Source: Candidatus Hydrogenedentota bacterium (GTDB taxonomy: Bacteria; Hydrogenedentota; Hydrogenedentia; Hydrogenedentales; CAITNO01). Taken from it: a DNA stretch of 41,195 nucleotides. The stretch lies in the NCBI GenBank assembly GCA_012730105.1, contig JAAYBJ010000202.1, positions 1 to 41,195 on the forward strand, read 5' to 3'. Of the stretch, positions 16,067 to 24,058 are shown one piece after another. The notes beneath the pieces were generated by a model that was not told where the DNA came from, did not search any database, and saw nothing but the letters and a program-made list of their open reading frames with translations. The position numbers and the translations under genes were made by a program. Positions within the stretch are counted from its first letter, which is position 1. Each line of letters begins with the position of its first letter.

Positions 16067-17443
16067 TCATATCGTCCGTGAAAACAGCGCCTTGCCCGTG
16101 TTTTTCAGATATGCGTCAAAGACCATGCACAGGTTGCGGATGAACGGCGCGCCCAGGGGGGTGACGCGCCAGCAATCCGGCTGCAGGTCGATCATGCCCT
16201 CGTCCCGGTAGGCCTCGAGCAGGGCGCGCTCCTTACTGAAGTACGCTTCTCCGTCAATGTCGAAGAGCCCGTTCAGCTGGGCGAGATCCACTTCGAAGGC
16301 GCACATCAGCCGCCGGATCACCCAGCGGCGGATCACGTCCTCCCGGGACAGCGCCATGCCCCGCTCCACGGGGAATTCCCCCTTGGCGAGGCTTTCGTGA
16401 TACAGGTCCAAATCCTTGGTGTTCTGGGAATAACAGTCGGCGACCTCGCTGATGGCGGAGCCGCCGAAGCCTATCTGATCCGGGGCCTGCCGCACGGTAT
16501 AGCCCATGAAGTTGCGGTGCAGCGTGCGGTTGTCCAGAGACCGCGCCAGTTCGTCGCCAGGCAGGGCGAAATGATCCATGCCGATGGGGCGGTAGCCCGC
16601 TTCGATCAGGCGGTTGCGCGCCGCGGCGAAGAGGGCATACTTCTCCGCCGTGTCCGGCCGGGGCAGCCCGTCCAATGCACGCTGATGCTCGAAACGCGAC
16701 GGAAGATGGGCGTAGCTATACACGGCAATGCGGTCAGGGCGCATGGCGGCCACCTGCTCGATGGTTCGCATCCAGGGCTCCATCGCCTGCAGGGGCAGCC
16801 CGTAGATCAGATCCATGTTGATGCCCCCAAAACCAAGGGCGCGGCATCGGGCCAACATGGCCTCCGTCTGCTCCGGAGTCTGGCAGCGCCCCACCGCGCG
16901 CTGCACCTCCGGGTTCAGGTCCTGCACGCCGAAACTGATGCGGTTAAAGCCCAGCCCGCGCAGCGTTTCGAGCTGGCTGTCGGTCACGGCGTTCGGATTG
17001 GTTTCCACGGCGATTTCCGCATCGGCGTCGAAAGCAAAACGGTCCGTGAGCGATTGGAACAGACGGCGCATCCGAGCCTCGTCGAGATAGGTCGGGGTGC
17101 CGCCGCCCCAGTGGCACTGGGTGACGGTTTTCCGCCCGCCCAATAGCGCCGCCACGCGGTTGATTTCCGCTTCGACATCCTCCAGGTAGCGGGACACCTT
17201 GTGCTCAACGGGCGCGGTGACGGTGTTACATCCGCAGTAGGCGCAACGCTGCGCGCAAAAGGGAATATGCACATAAAGAGACAGGGGCGCATCGACCGCT
17301 CCGGCGGCTTCCCTGAGCGCGTCCCGATACTGGCTGCCGCCGAAGGCATCAGTCCATTCCGGCACGGTGGGATAACTGGTATAGCGCGGGCCGGGCCGGT
17401 CATACTTGGCCAGCAACGCCGGGGTAATTTCTGGTGCAGTCAT
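16067..17443 (-). CDS. hemN: Oxygen-independent coproporphyrinogen III oxidase
   Basis: 458 residues, as long as Escherichia coli HemN (457). A cytoplasmic radical-SAM enzyme that decarboxylates coproporphyrinogen III to protoporphyrinogen IX in haem synthesis without oxygen. The HemN-specific cluster motif C-x3-C-x2-C-x-C is at Cys63, 67, 70 and 72; the PRYTSYPT start, the GGGTPTYL block and ISFGVQDLNPEVQRAVGR are also seen, separating true HemN from the HemW type. The ATG at 17443 has AAGGAAG 8 bp upstream; an in-frame ATG at 17464 has no ribosome site. Haem made by this route would serve the multihaem peroxidases nearby. It converges on the Gfo/Idh gene. Confidence 0.9.
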   Translation of the reverse strand: MTAPEITPALLAKYDRPGPRYTSYPTVPEWTDAFGGSQYRDALREAAGAVDAPLSLYVHIPFCAQRCAYCGCNTVTAPVEHKVSRYLEDVEAEINRVAALLGGRKTVTQCHWGGGTPTYLDEARMRRLFQSLTDRFAFDADAEIAVETNPNAVTDSQLETLRGLGFNRISFGVQDLNPEVQRAVGRCQTPEQTEAMLARCRALGFGGINMDLIYGLPLQAMEPWMRTIEQVAAMRPDRIAVYSYAHLPSRFEHQRALDGLPRPDTAEKYALFAAARNRLIEAGYRPIGMDHFALPGDELARSLDNRTLHRNFMGYTVRQAPDQIGFGGSAISEVADCYSQNTKDLDLYHESLAKGEFPVERGMALSREDVIRRWVIRRLMCAFEVDLAQLNGLFDIDGEAYFSKERALLEAYRDEGMIDLQPDCWRVTPLGAPFIRNLCMVFDAYLKNTGKALFSRTI

Positions 17444-17648
17444 AAGGGTCTTCCTTTTCGGCATGATATCGCAGGGCCTTGTCCATAAACAATTCGGCCG
17501 GGAGAACATTCCTGTTGGTTGGATTCTTTGTTTTCATATCTTCCATCATAACAATACCTAGCCTTCTTGAAAAGTGCTTCCTGCCGCACTTTTTCCGGAA
17601 TACAACATAGGATTTTCTGGTTATACAGGTTACTGAATCATCGGCCCA

Positions 17649-17679
17649 TAGCCGCTATAAAAAACAGGAAGTTGAATCG
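17649..17679 (+). repeat. Dispersed 31-bp core, copy 2
   Basis: Matches the minus strand of 7532-7562 at 29 of 31 positions. A TTTTGGAGCGAGCC word about 28 bp further on echoes the palindrome arm beside copy 1, suggesting a shared larger module. Confidence 0.6.
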
Positions 17680-17746
17680 GCGTATCCCGCCCGCTGCTAC
17701 TTTCCATTTTGGAGCGAGCCCTGAACCACCAGGGAAGGTTTCTCTT

Positions 17747-17814
17747 TTGTGGTGCAGGCATCCTGCCTGCGCAAAGGCCTTGCGCATTGGGCAGGCAGGA
17801 TGCCTGCACCACAA
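17747..17814. repeat. 68-bp cruciform, perfect 24-bp arms
   Basis: 17747-17770 and 17791-17814 are exact reverse complements over 24 bp (left arm TTGTGGTGCAGGCATCCTGC plus CTGC). The 20-bp centre holds a further GCGCAA/TTGCGC pairing. It lies about 97 bp before the msrBA start codon, between hemN and msrBA, and resembles REP elements. A transcript through it would form a very stable hairpin. Confidence 0.8.
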
Positions 17815-17910
17815 CAAGGCAGACCAGCAAGCAGGACGAGAACCCCGAACTTCAACACGCTAAATCTTAAACAACATACATGAAACAAGGAGCGTAAAGG
17901 AGCGCGATCC

Positions 17911-18828
17911 ATGCAACACCTTTTGATTTACTTTTTCCTGGTGTCCATGCTGTATGTCTGCGCGGAAGAGAACACCAGCAACCTCACCCCGGAAGAAGAG
18001 CGCGTCATCGTTCACAAGGGCACGGAAATGCCTTTCACCGGCAAGTACTATAACCATTGGGAGACGGGAGACTACCACTGCCGCCGTTGCGACGCGCCCC
18101 TGTACAAGTCGGATACCAAATTTGACGCGGGCTGCGGCTGGCCCAGCTTTGACGATGAGATTCCCGGCGCGGTCAAACGCGCGCCTGACGCGGACGGCCG
18201 GCGCACCGAAATCCTTTGTGCGAAATGCGGCGCCCACCTCGGCCACGTGTTCCTGGGGGAAGGGTTCACCCCCAGAAACACACGACACTGCGTCAATTCC
18301 ATTTCCCTGACCTTCAAACCCGAAGTGAACGAAAGAAGCGACATGAAAACGGAAAAAGCCGTGTTTGCGGGGGGCTGTTTCTGGGGCGTGGAGTTCCTCT
18401 TTCAGGACCAGCCCGGCGTAATTGCCACGCGGGTCGGCTACACGGGCGGCCGCACGGAACAGCCCACCTACGAACAGGTATGCGGAGGCGATACCGGCCA
18501 CGTGGAAGCGCTGGAGGTGACTTTCGATCCGTCTGCCACCACCTATGAAGCCCTTGCAAGGCGTTTCTTCGAAATTCACGACCCCACCCAGGTCAACCGG
18601 CAGGGTCCGGACCGGGGCGAACAGTACCGCTCGGCGGTGTTTTATCTAGACGACAAGCAACGTGACACCGCCCTGAAGCTGATTGAAGAACTAAAAGCGA
18701 AAGGGTATGCCGTCGCCACCACCGTGGAAAAGGCCGCCGCCTTCTGGCCCGCCGAGGACTACCACCAGCGGTACTACACCAAGAAGAACGGGCGCCCCTA
18801 TTGCCACACCTACCAGAAGCGGTTCTAG
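17911..18828 (+). CDS. msrBA: Exported MsrB-MsrA fusion, methionine sulfoxide reductase
   Basis: 305 residues. A signal-like hydrophobic N-terminus (1-17) precedes the MsrB domain (about 25-140): zinc cysteines Cys57/Cys60 and Cys103/Cys106 and the catalytic RHCVNS with Cys127. The MsrA domain (about 147-305) has catalytic Cys156 in GGCFWG and a GYTGG block. MsrA repairs S- and MsrB R-methionine sulfoxide, so one polypeptide reduces both forms, here probably in the periplasm. The domain order is B then A, the reverse of the MsrA-MsrB order in PilB-type proteins. The ATG at 17911 has GGAG 8 bp upstream. It fits the oxidant theme set by the two peroxidases; its electron donor is not in the window. 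Confidence 0.9.
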   Translation: MQHLLIYFFLVSMLYVCAEENTSNLTPEEERVIVHKGTEMPFTGKYYNHWETGDYHCRRCDAPLYKSDTKFDAGCGWPSFDDEIPGAVKRAPDADGRRTEILCAKCGAHLGHVFLGEGFTPRNTRHCVNSISLTFKPEVNERSDMKTEKAVFAGGCFWGVEFLFQDQPGVIATRVGYTGGRTEQPTYEQVCGGDTGHVEALEVTFDPSATTYEALARRFFEIHDPTQVNRQGPDRGEQYRSAVFYLDDKQRDTALKLIEELKAKGYAVATTVEKAAAFWPAEDYHQRYYTKKNGRPYCHTYQKRF

Positions 18829-18881
18829 TTGTACAGTGGGGGGCCTCGGGTGTATCGTGTTTGGGGAAAGCGTTTGAGTAA

Positions 18882-18917
18882 CAAAAGGACATACGGGACT
18901 TTAAGGACTCAAACGAC
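18882..18917 (+). repeat. 9-nt-period GGAC array D
   Basis: GGAC starts at 18887, 18896 and 18905, with CGAC at 18914, at exactly 9-nt steps. It is 122 bp upstream of the start of the secreted glycosidase gene at 19039, with GGAC on its coding strand. Confidence 0.6.
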
Positions 18918-19038
18918 GAAGAAACACGGCAACCCGCGCCGGCTTCGCGGATAGGCCACCTATACGGCGTGTCCACTGGTAAAAGCGAAGGGCCGGGTAC
19001 GCCATTGCTGTTCCATGCACAACAAGGAGGACCGGTCC

Positions 19039-21174
19039 ATGCTCAGTGTTCTTGTGGTATGTTTGTCCCTGCTTCAAACCCCCGAGGCGCTGGCGCCGCG
19101 GGTTGAAACTCTGCGGTTTCACGTGGAACGACTCGGGGCTGTCACGGTTCCCGAGGCCCTGCAACCGGAAAAGGAAGCACGCCTGGCGGAACTGAAACGG
19201 ATGCTGGACGGCGGCATCGCCGATGAACCGGCCTTCAATGCCTGCTATGACGCCATTGACGCGGTGCGGCAATGGCTGTGGAAAGAAGCGGCGGACCGTC
19301 CGCGCATGCCGGAAGGCAGTTTCGAGGAAACACCGGAAGCCTGGCTGCTCCATAGCGAAGGCCTGGCACTCTCTTTGGCGCGCGATACCCTGACCCTGGA
19401 AGTGCACACGCCCGGAGCGCCTTGGCAGTTTCTCCCGGCGGACGACAACGACCTGGAGTTTGAAGGCCTGAACGCAAGCCTGGCCTCAGCGTCCTCCATC
19501 ACAGCGGAAGCCTTCCATACTGGCTGCAGCATCGGCATGCTTGTAACCTTCAAAGACTTCCCCAACCTGCCCGGTTTTGAATTGCGCAGCACCTTCCGTC
19601 TGTTCGGGCCGGAGTTGGTGATTGACATTGCCGCCCGGGAAGACGCGCAGACCCTGCTTTATCTGAACTGGCCCAAGGCGGTCCTCCTGGACAGCGCGCC
19701 GGACACGCTGTCCGTTATTCCAAAAATGCAGGGCATGCTACTGCCGGGCGACTGGCCCCAGCACATCGAGGCCACGGACCTGTGCAATTCCCGTTCCTTT
19801 TACATGGGCTGGTGGGGCCATATCCGGAAAAGCGCGGGCGTGCAGGTCATCCTGGAAACCCCCGATGACGCAGGCGGTTCTTACAAACATTTGAAAGGCG
19901 GGCCGACCGTGGCCGCACCGCGCTGGTATGGCAGCCTGGGAAAACTTCAGTACCAGCGCACCATCCGCTATGTGTTCGACGATGCTTTCGATTACGTCAA
20001 AATGGCAAAACGCTACCGGCGTTACATGAAGGAAAGCGGCCGATTCGTGTCGCTCCGCGAAAAACTGGCGCGTACGCCCGCCCTCGACCAGGTAATCGGC
20101 AAGCCGGTTATTCATCTGGGCGCGTTATACCACTTTGTAAAGGAAGCCTCGCTGTATAACAAGGAGCGCGTCGAGGCCAACCACAGCCTGCAGACCTTCG
20201 ACCAGTTACGCGAACAACTGGAGGGCCTGAAAGCGAAGGGCGTGAACGCCGCCTATGTCCATCTTGACGGCTGGGGCTTTTACGGCTATGACAACGGCCA
20301 CCCCGACGTCATGCCGGTCGGCGAAATCCAGGGGGGCTGGGAAGGCCTGCGACAACTGGCCGACGCCTGCGCGAATATGAACTACCTTTTTGCCGTGCAT
20401 GACCAGTATCGGGATTTCTATTTGAACGCGGTCTCCTATGATGAGCGCCTGACGCTCACGCACCGGGACGGCACCCGCGACCTGCACAGCGTCTGGTGCG
20501 GCGGGCCCCAGACTTTTTTGAACGCCCGTTTCGCGCCCGAATATGTGCGGCGCAATCATGACCTCTTCGCCGCCAATGCGATCAACGTGCGCGGCGCCTA
20601 TCTCGACGTGTTCTCCGTGGTGCCCCTGGAGGAAAGCGCCCAGCCGGCCCATCCCATGACCCGCTCCGAATGCGCCCGATACCGCCGCGAATGTTTCGAC
20701 TTGCTCCGCGCCCGGGGCTATGTCGTCAGTTCAGAGGAGCCGGTGGACTACCTGGCGCCTTCGCTGGATCTTGTGCACCACGGCCCCTACCCCACCTATC
20801 CGAACCTTGGCGGCGGCGACGCCACCGGCATTCCTGTGCCTCTCTTCAGCCTGGTCTACCATGATTCCATTCTGCTGCCCTGGGAAATGGGCGAGGACGG
20901 CGGTTGGGGCATTCCCAAAGGCGATTCCGGACGGTTACACTGCCTGTTGAACGCGGGCTTGCCCTATTTGTGGCCCGGCGCCGATGACGCCCAGGTCGCG
21001 CGCACCCTTGAAGCGGCCGACTGGGCACGCCACTGCGCCTTTGAAGACATGGTCAGCCACGAATTTCTCGACGAAGGCCGGCGACGCCAGCGCGCTACCT
21101 ATTCCAACGGCGCCACCGTCACCGTGGATTTTGTCACGGGGGAGAGCCAAATACGAAAGGTGGAAAACTATTAA
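19039..21174 (+). CDS. Secreted DUF5696-like glycoside hydrolase-type protein
   Basis: 711 residues. The ATG at 19039 has AAGGAGG 8 bp upstream, favouring it over the in-frame ATG at 19015. A short signal peptide is seen (MLSVLVVCLSLLQTPEALA). An N-terminal helical part and beta-sandwich (to about 320) precede a TIM-barrel-like domain: VHLDGWGFYG with Asp410, VHDQYRDFY, GAYLDVFS with Asp523, SSEEPVDYL with Glu566/567, then VHHGPYPTYPNLGGGD. This arrangement is like DUF5696 proteins, distantly related to GH101-type enzymes; Asp523 and a glutamate near 566 are the natural catalytic candidates (inference). The substrate is unknown, probably an extracellular glycan. A small hairpin at 21179 follows the stop. 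Confidence 0.55.
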   Translation: MLSVLVVCLSLLQTPEALAPRVETLRFHVERLGAVTVPEALQPEKEARLAELKRMLDGGIADEPAFNACYDAIDAVRQWLWKEAADRPRMPEGSFEETPEAWLLHSEGLALSLARDTLTLEVHTPGAPWQFLPADDNDLEFEGLNASLASASSITAEAFHTGCSIGMLVTFKDFPNLPGFELRSTFRLFGPELVIDIAAREDAQTLLYLNWPKAVLLDSAPDTLSVIPKMQGMLLPGDWPQHIEATDLCNSRSFYMGWWGHIRKSAGVQVILETPDDAGGSYKHLKGGPTVAAPRWYGSLGKLQYQRTIRYVFDDAFDYVKMAKRYRRYMKESGRFVSLREKLARTPALDQVIGKPVIHLGALYHFVKEASLYNKERVEANHSLQTFDQLREQLEGLKAKGVNAAYVHLDGWGFYGYDNGHPDVMPVGEIQGGWEGLRQLADACANMNYLFAVHDQYRDFYLNAVSYDERLTLTHRDGTRDLHSVWCGGPQTFLNARFAPEYVRRNHDLFAANAINVRGAYLDVFSVVPLEESAQPAHPMTRSECARYRRECFDLLRARGYVVSSEEPVDYLAPSLDLVHHGPYPTYPNLGGGDATGIPVPLFSLVYHDSILLPWEMGEDGGWGIPKGDSGRLHCLLNAGLPYLWPGADDAQVARTLEAADWARHCAFEDMVSHEFLDEGRRRQRATYSNGATVTVDFVTGESQIRKVENY

Positions 21175-21178
21175 TGTG

Positions 21179-21195
21179 AACACGGTGTCCGTGTT
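21179..21195 (+). terminator. Small hairpin after the glycosidase gene
   Basis: AACACGG (21179-21185), loop TGT, CCGTGTT (21189-21195). No immediate T-run follows, only AT-rich sequence, so it is a weak terminator candidate. Confidence 0.3.
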
Positions 21196-21274
21196 AACAT
21201 ATATTATTTGTTTGGGGCTATTTTAGTGTTTTATTCTCAATAGTGGACCGCTGTTATGGTGGGAGAGTTCAACT

Positions 21275-21562
21275 TTGAAATATACCTCCATTGAGTTCAG
21301 TGCTCATGCGGTTCAGCGTATGTTTGAACGCGAAATAGGAGCAGACGCGGTAATCTCTGTTGTGCAGAAGGGTGAATTCATTGCCAAGTACGATAACGAC
21401 ACCCCTTTCCCAAGCGTTTTGATGTGTGGCGATTACGAAGACATAACATTGCATGTAGTCGTTGGCTTTGACACAGAATCAGACACGGCCCGTATAATAA
21501 CCGTATATGTACCATCTTTGGATTTATGGGAAGACGGGTATAAGACAAGGAAGAAAAAATGA
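21275..21562 (+). CDS. DUF4258-type putative toxin
   Basis: 95 residues. Resembles DUF4258 proteins (FSAHAVQRMFEREIG, then the GDYEDITLHVVVGFD and ARIITVYVPS blocks), small proteins often paired with MqsA-like zinc-finger antitoxins and thought to be RNase-type toxins of RelE/MqsR-like fold. The only sensible start is TTG at 21275, with GGGAG 9 bp upstream. Its last 4 bp (ATGA) overlap the antitoxin start, so the pair is translationally coupled in toxin-first order, as in mqsRA. The base composition is visibly more A/T-rich than its neighbours, in keeping with horizontal acquisition. The activity is inferred from family and context. Confidence 0.7.
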   Translation: MKYTSIEFSAHAVQRMFEREIGADAVISVVQKGEFIAKYDNDTPFPSVLMCGDYEDITLHVVVGFDTESDTARIITVYVPSLDLWEDGYKTRKKK

Positions 21563-21783
21563 AGTGCGTGCTATGTAGAGAGGGCGAAACCAGCCCCGGA
21601 AAAGTAACCGTAACACTTGAACGCGGGGGCACGGTAATCGTCATTAAAGAAGTGCCTGCGGAAGTATGCAGCAACTGCGGTGAGTATTATTTAGCGGAAG
21701 AAATCACCCGCGAGGTGTTGCGCCTGGCTGAAGCCGGTAAAGAGAAAGGTGTTGAAGTGGAAGTTATTCGCTTTGCCGCGTGA
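21559..21783 (+). CDS. MqsA-family (YgiT-type zinc finger) antitoxin
   Basis: 74 residues. Two CxxC pairs (CVLC at 3-6 and a second CSNC near 37-40) form the zinc site of YgiT/MqsA N-terminal domains; EVCSNCGEYYL is the typical second half. It should bind and neutralise the DUF4258 protein encoded just upstream, which overlaps it by 4 bp. Unlike full-length MqsA (131 residues) it has no C-terminal helix-turn-helix, ending shortly after the zinc domain at EVEVIRFAA, so it probably cannot act as a DNA-binding autorepressor by itself. Confidence 0.75.
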   Translation: MKCVLCREGETSPGKVTVTLERGGTVIVIKEVPAEVCSNCGEYYLAEEITREVLRLAEAGKEKGVEVEVIRFAA

Positions 21784-21861
21784 TATCTTCCTTGTAAGAT
21801 TCCATCTTGTTCTTTTAAATGTCCCCACAAGGGCCACAATAAGAAATAAAGGGAATATTCC

Positions 21862-23124
21862 ATGCCTATGACCTCCCGCGAACGTGTGCAAGCCGCGTTA
21901 AACCACCAGGAACCGGATCGCGTGCCGCTGGACCTCGGCGCCACGGCGGTCACGGGGATGCATGTGAGTTCGGTATACCTGTTGCGACAAGCGCTGGGTC
22001 TGGACGCGCCAGGAACGCCGGTCAAGGTGGTAGAGCCGTACCAGATGCTCGGCGAAATCGCGCCGGATCTTCAGGAGGCCCTTGGCGTGGACGTGGTGGG
22101 CATCGGCGGCCCGCGCAACATGTTCGGTTTCCGCAATGAAGGCTGGAAGGAATGGCGCCTCTTCGATGGCACGCCGGTGCTGGTGCCGGGCGCGTTCAAC
22201 ACGGCGCCGGAGGCCAACGGCGACATTCTCATGTATCCCGAGGGGGACACCTCCCTGCAGCCCTGCGGACGCATGCCGAAAGACGGCTTTTATTTCGACA
22301 CCATCATCCGTCAGGAACCCATTGACGACAGCAAACTCGATGTTGAAGACAATCTGCAGGAATTCACACTTATCAGTGAGGCGGACTTGGACTGGTACCG
22401 GGCAGAGACGCAACGCCTGGCCGGCACGGACAAGGCGGTCATCGGCTCCTTTGGCGGCACGGCCTTTGGCGACATCGCGCTGGTACCCGGACAATGGCTG
22501 CGCCATCCCCGTGGCATCCGCGACGTGGCGGAATGGTACGCCAGCACCCTCTGCCGCCGGGATTATGTGTATGAGGTCTTCGAGTGCCAATGTGATATCG
22601 CGCTGGCTAACCTGGAAAAGATACACGAGATCGTGGGCGGCCTGGTGACCGGTATTTTCGCCACGGGCACCGATTTCGGCACCCAGCACGGATCCTTCAT
22701 TTCCCGCGAGGCGTACCGCGACCTGTACCTGCCCTTCCACAAACGTGTGAACGACTGGATGCACCAAAATACCCCGTGGAAATCCTTTATTCATTCCTGC
22801 GGCAGCGTCCGCGCGCTCATCGATGACTTCATCGAGGCCGGTTTCGATATCCTCAATCCCGTTCAGTGTTCCGCCTGCGCCATGGACCCGCAGGAACTGA
22901 AGGACCAGTACGGAGACCGCCTGGGCTTCTGGGGCGGCGGCGTGGACACACAGCAAACGCTGCCTTTCGGCGCGCCGGACGCAGTGGCGGCCCAAGTCCG
23001 CGAGCGGGTGCGCATCTTCGGGCGCGGCGGCGGCTTCGTGTTCAACACCATTCACAACGTGCAGGCCCGCGTCCCCCTGGAAAACCTGCTTGCCTTGTAC
23101 AATACCTTCGCGGAATGCCGTTAG
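21862..23124 (+). CDS. Uroporphyrinogen decarboxylase-family methyltransferase-like protein
   Basis: 420 residues, cytoplasmic, no signal. It belongs to the URO-D superfamily: N-terminal TSRERVQAALNHQEPDRVP, then the C-terminal FIHSCGSVRALIDDFIEAGFDILNPVQ and VFNTIHNVQARVP blocks. The HSCG region is the zinc-binding part of cobalamin/methyl-transfer enzymes such as MtaA and CmuA, so methyl transfer is more likely than haem synthesis. True HemE (about 350 residues) lacks this form and is not seen here. The substrate is unknown; no corrinoid protein lies nearby. The ATG at 21862 has AAGGGA 7 bp upstream. The zinc-site reading is family knowledge, not proved by sequence alone. Confidence 0.75.
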   Translation: MPMTSRERVQAALNHQEPDRVPLDLGATAVTGMHVSSVYLLRQALGLDAPGTPVKVVEPYQMLGEIAPDLQEALGVDVVGIGGPRNMFGFRNEGWKEWRLFDGTPVLVPGAFNTAPEANGDILMYPEGDTSLQPCGRMPKDGFYFDTIIRQEPIDDSKLDVEDNLQEFTLISEADLDWYRAETQRLAGTDKAVIGSFGGTAFGDIALVPGQWLRHPRGIRDVAEWYASTLCRRDYVYEVFECQCDIALANLEKIHEIVGGLVTGIFATGTDFGTQHGSFISREAYRDLYLPFHKRVNDWMHQNTPWKSFIHSCGSVRALIDDFIEAGFDILNPVQCSACAMDPQELKDQYGDRLGFWGGGVDTQQTLPFGAPDAVAAQVRERVRIFGRGGGFVFNTIHNVQARVPLENLLALYNTFAECR

Positions 23125-23607
23125 GCGCGTATCATAGACAGGATGTTGTGCGCGGGAAACACCGGAAACGAGATTATTCTGACACTCCCCTTGGAAACAA
23201 TCTCAGACTTCCTGGCCTCGTCGAAATTGCGTATGGCACCTGTAAACAAATAAAAAGACGGAGCAAAAAGGGACTGATGACGAAATAGCCATTCGTAACG
23301 CAAGGATACAGGTACTTTGCTGCCATAGGCTATTTCGTTGTCTGTCCCTTTCTTGCAGCTTATACGAAGAGGTCTGTAAAAAAGTGCCAACACGGATTCC
23401 GAAATAGCATCATCAAACCAGGTCGAGATCAGGAAGTCTGAAGCTACGTTGCTCTGCATGTCGGGCATATCCGCAAACTATGTGTCTGGCGGGTAAACAC
23501 CAGCATGACAAAAGTGAACAACGAACAGCGGAGTATCCTATAGGGAAACCCGTAGAGGTCGGGCAGTGGAATTGTTCCCGGTTTTCCCTCACATGTATTT
23601 CAATGAA
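23125..23607. other. Intergenic region with an inverted-repeat element
   Basis: About 480 bp between the URO-D-like gene and the RelE-type toxin. A minus-strand open frame at 23121-23468 has no recognisable protein character or good ribosome site and I do not call it. The clear structure is the inverted repeat at 23270-23348. The word GGGAAACCCGTAGAG (23543-23557) recurs with one change at 38686-38700. Confidence 0.5.
23270..23348. repeat. RAYT/REP-like inverted repeat, 21-bp arms
   Basis: Arms 23270-23290 and 23328-23348 are complementary at 18 of 21 positions around a 37-bp centre; pairing continues loosely outwards (GCAAAAAGGGAC against GCAAGAAAGGGAC). The right arm read on the minus strand begins GGGACAGACAACG, a word I associate with REP-type repeats near REP-associated tyrosine transposases in other genomes. 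No transposase is present, so it would be non-autonomous. Confidence 0.6.
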
Positions 23608-23871
23608 TCAACCGCTGTACACGTCCCGCCGATGACCCACCCGTATGACTTCTATTACCAGTTCATTGGCGAAGACACGATAAACAATCCGGTAATCACC
23701 CACTCGCAAGCGAAACGCCCCCTGAACGGTTGCCATTTTACGCGCTCCAGGTGGAATAGGGTCGCTCCCCAGCGCTTCAACGTGTTGAATTATTCGCTTT
23801 ATGACATCTTTCGGAAGTTTGCGCAATTCCCGTGCGGCGGAAGACTTCCAACGAATTTTATAGGAGGCCAT
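23608..23871 (-). CDS. RelE/ParE-family toxin
   Basis: 87 residues. N-terminal YKIRWKSSAARELRKLPKDV and C-terminal FRLRVGDYRIVYRV...VIRVGHRRDVY are classic RelE signatures; such toxins cleave mRNA in the ribosomal A site and arrest growth until bound by their antitoxin. The conserved basic and aromatic residues of the C-terminal sheet (Arg and Tyr in GDYRIVYRV, His and Arg in GHRRDVY) are present, so it looks active. The start (ATG at 23871) overlaps the end of the antitoxin gene by 14 bp, giving the antitoxin-toxin order of relBE. It is on the minus strand, opposite to the DUF4258 pair 2 kb away. Confidence 0.88.
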   Translation of the reverse strand: MASYKIRWKSSAARELRKLPKDVIKRIIQHVEALGSDPIPPGARKMATVQGAFRLRVGDYRIVYRVFANELVIEVIRVGHRRDVYSG

Positions 23872-24058
23872 CTCGTTTCAACTCGTCGACTACTTGTTCA
23901 TGCGGCAAGGTTTCTTCGTCCCTGCGTTCAGCAAGAACAACAAGGTCTTCCAATTCCTCCATCAAGGCATCGAAGGCATCCAGGGACAAAAGCACACCCG
24001 ACTTATTGCCATGGTCGTCAACGACATATTGTACATGCAGTTCGCGTAAATCCACCAT
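23858..24058 (-). CDS. Phd/YefM-like antitoxin of the RelE pair
   Basis: 66 residues from the ATG at 24058, which has GGGAG 8 bp upstream; a longer in-frame start at 24115 has none. The pattern MVDLRELHVQYVVDDHGNKS-GVLLSLDAFDALMEELED-LVVLAERRDEE fits Phd/YefM/RelB-type antitoxins: an N-terminal DNA-binding part and an acidic helical tail that wraps the toxin. It overlaps the toxin gene by 14 bp. It should repress its own promoter; ATTGT-N5-ACAAT at 24118-24132 is a candidate operator. Confidence 0.7.
   Translation of the reverse strand: MVDLRELHVQYVVDDHGNKSGVLLSLDAFDALMEELEDLVVLAERRDEETLPHEQVVDELKRDGLL

Noticed and set aside
21862-23124. hemE (uroporphyrinogen decarboxylase) for the URO-D-family gene
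   Set aside because: It is longer than HemE and has the HSCG zinc-type region of corrinoid methyltransferases; proximity to hemN is not close enough to argue for haem synthesis.
23121-23468. 115-codon minus-strand frame after the URO-D-like gene
   Set aside because: It runs through the inverted repeat, has no good ribosome site and no recognisable family.
23543-23557. GGGAAACCCGTAGAG shared with 38686-38700
   Set aside because: Only 15 bp with one mismatch and a simple hairpin core; may be chance, so not called as a repeat family.
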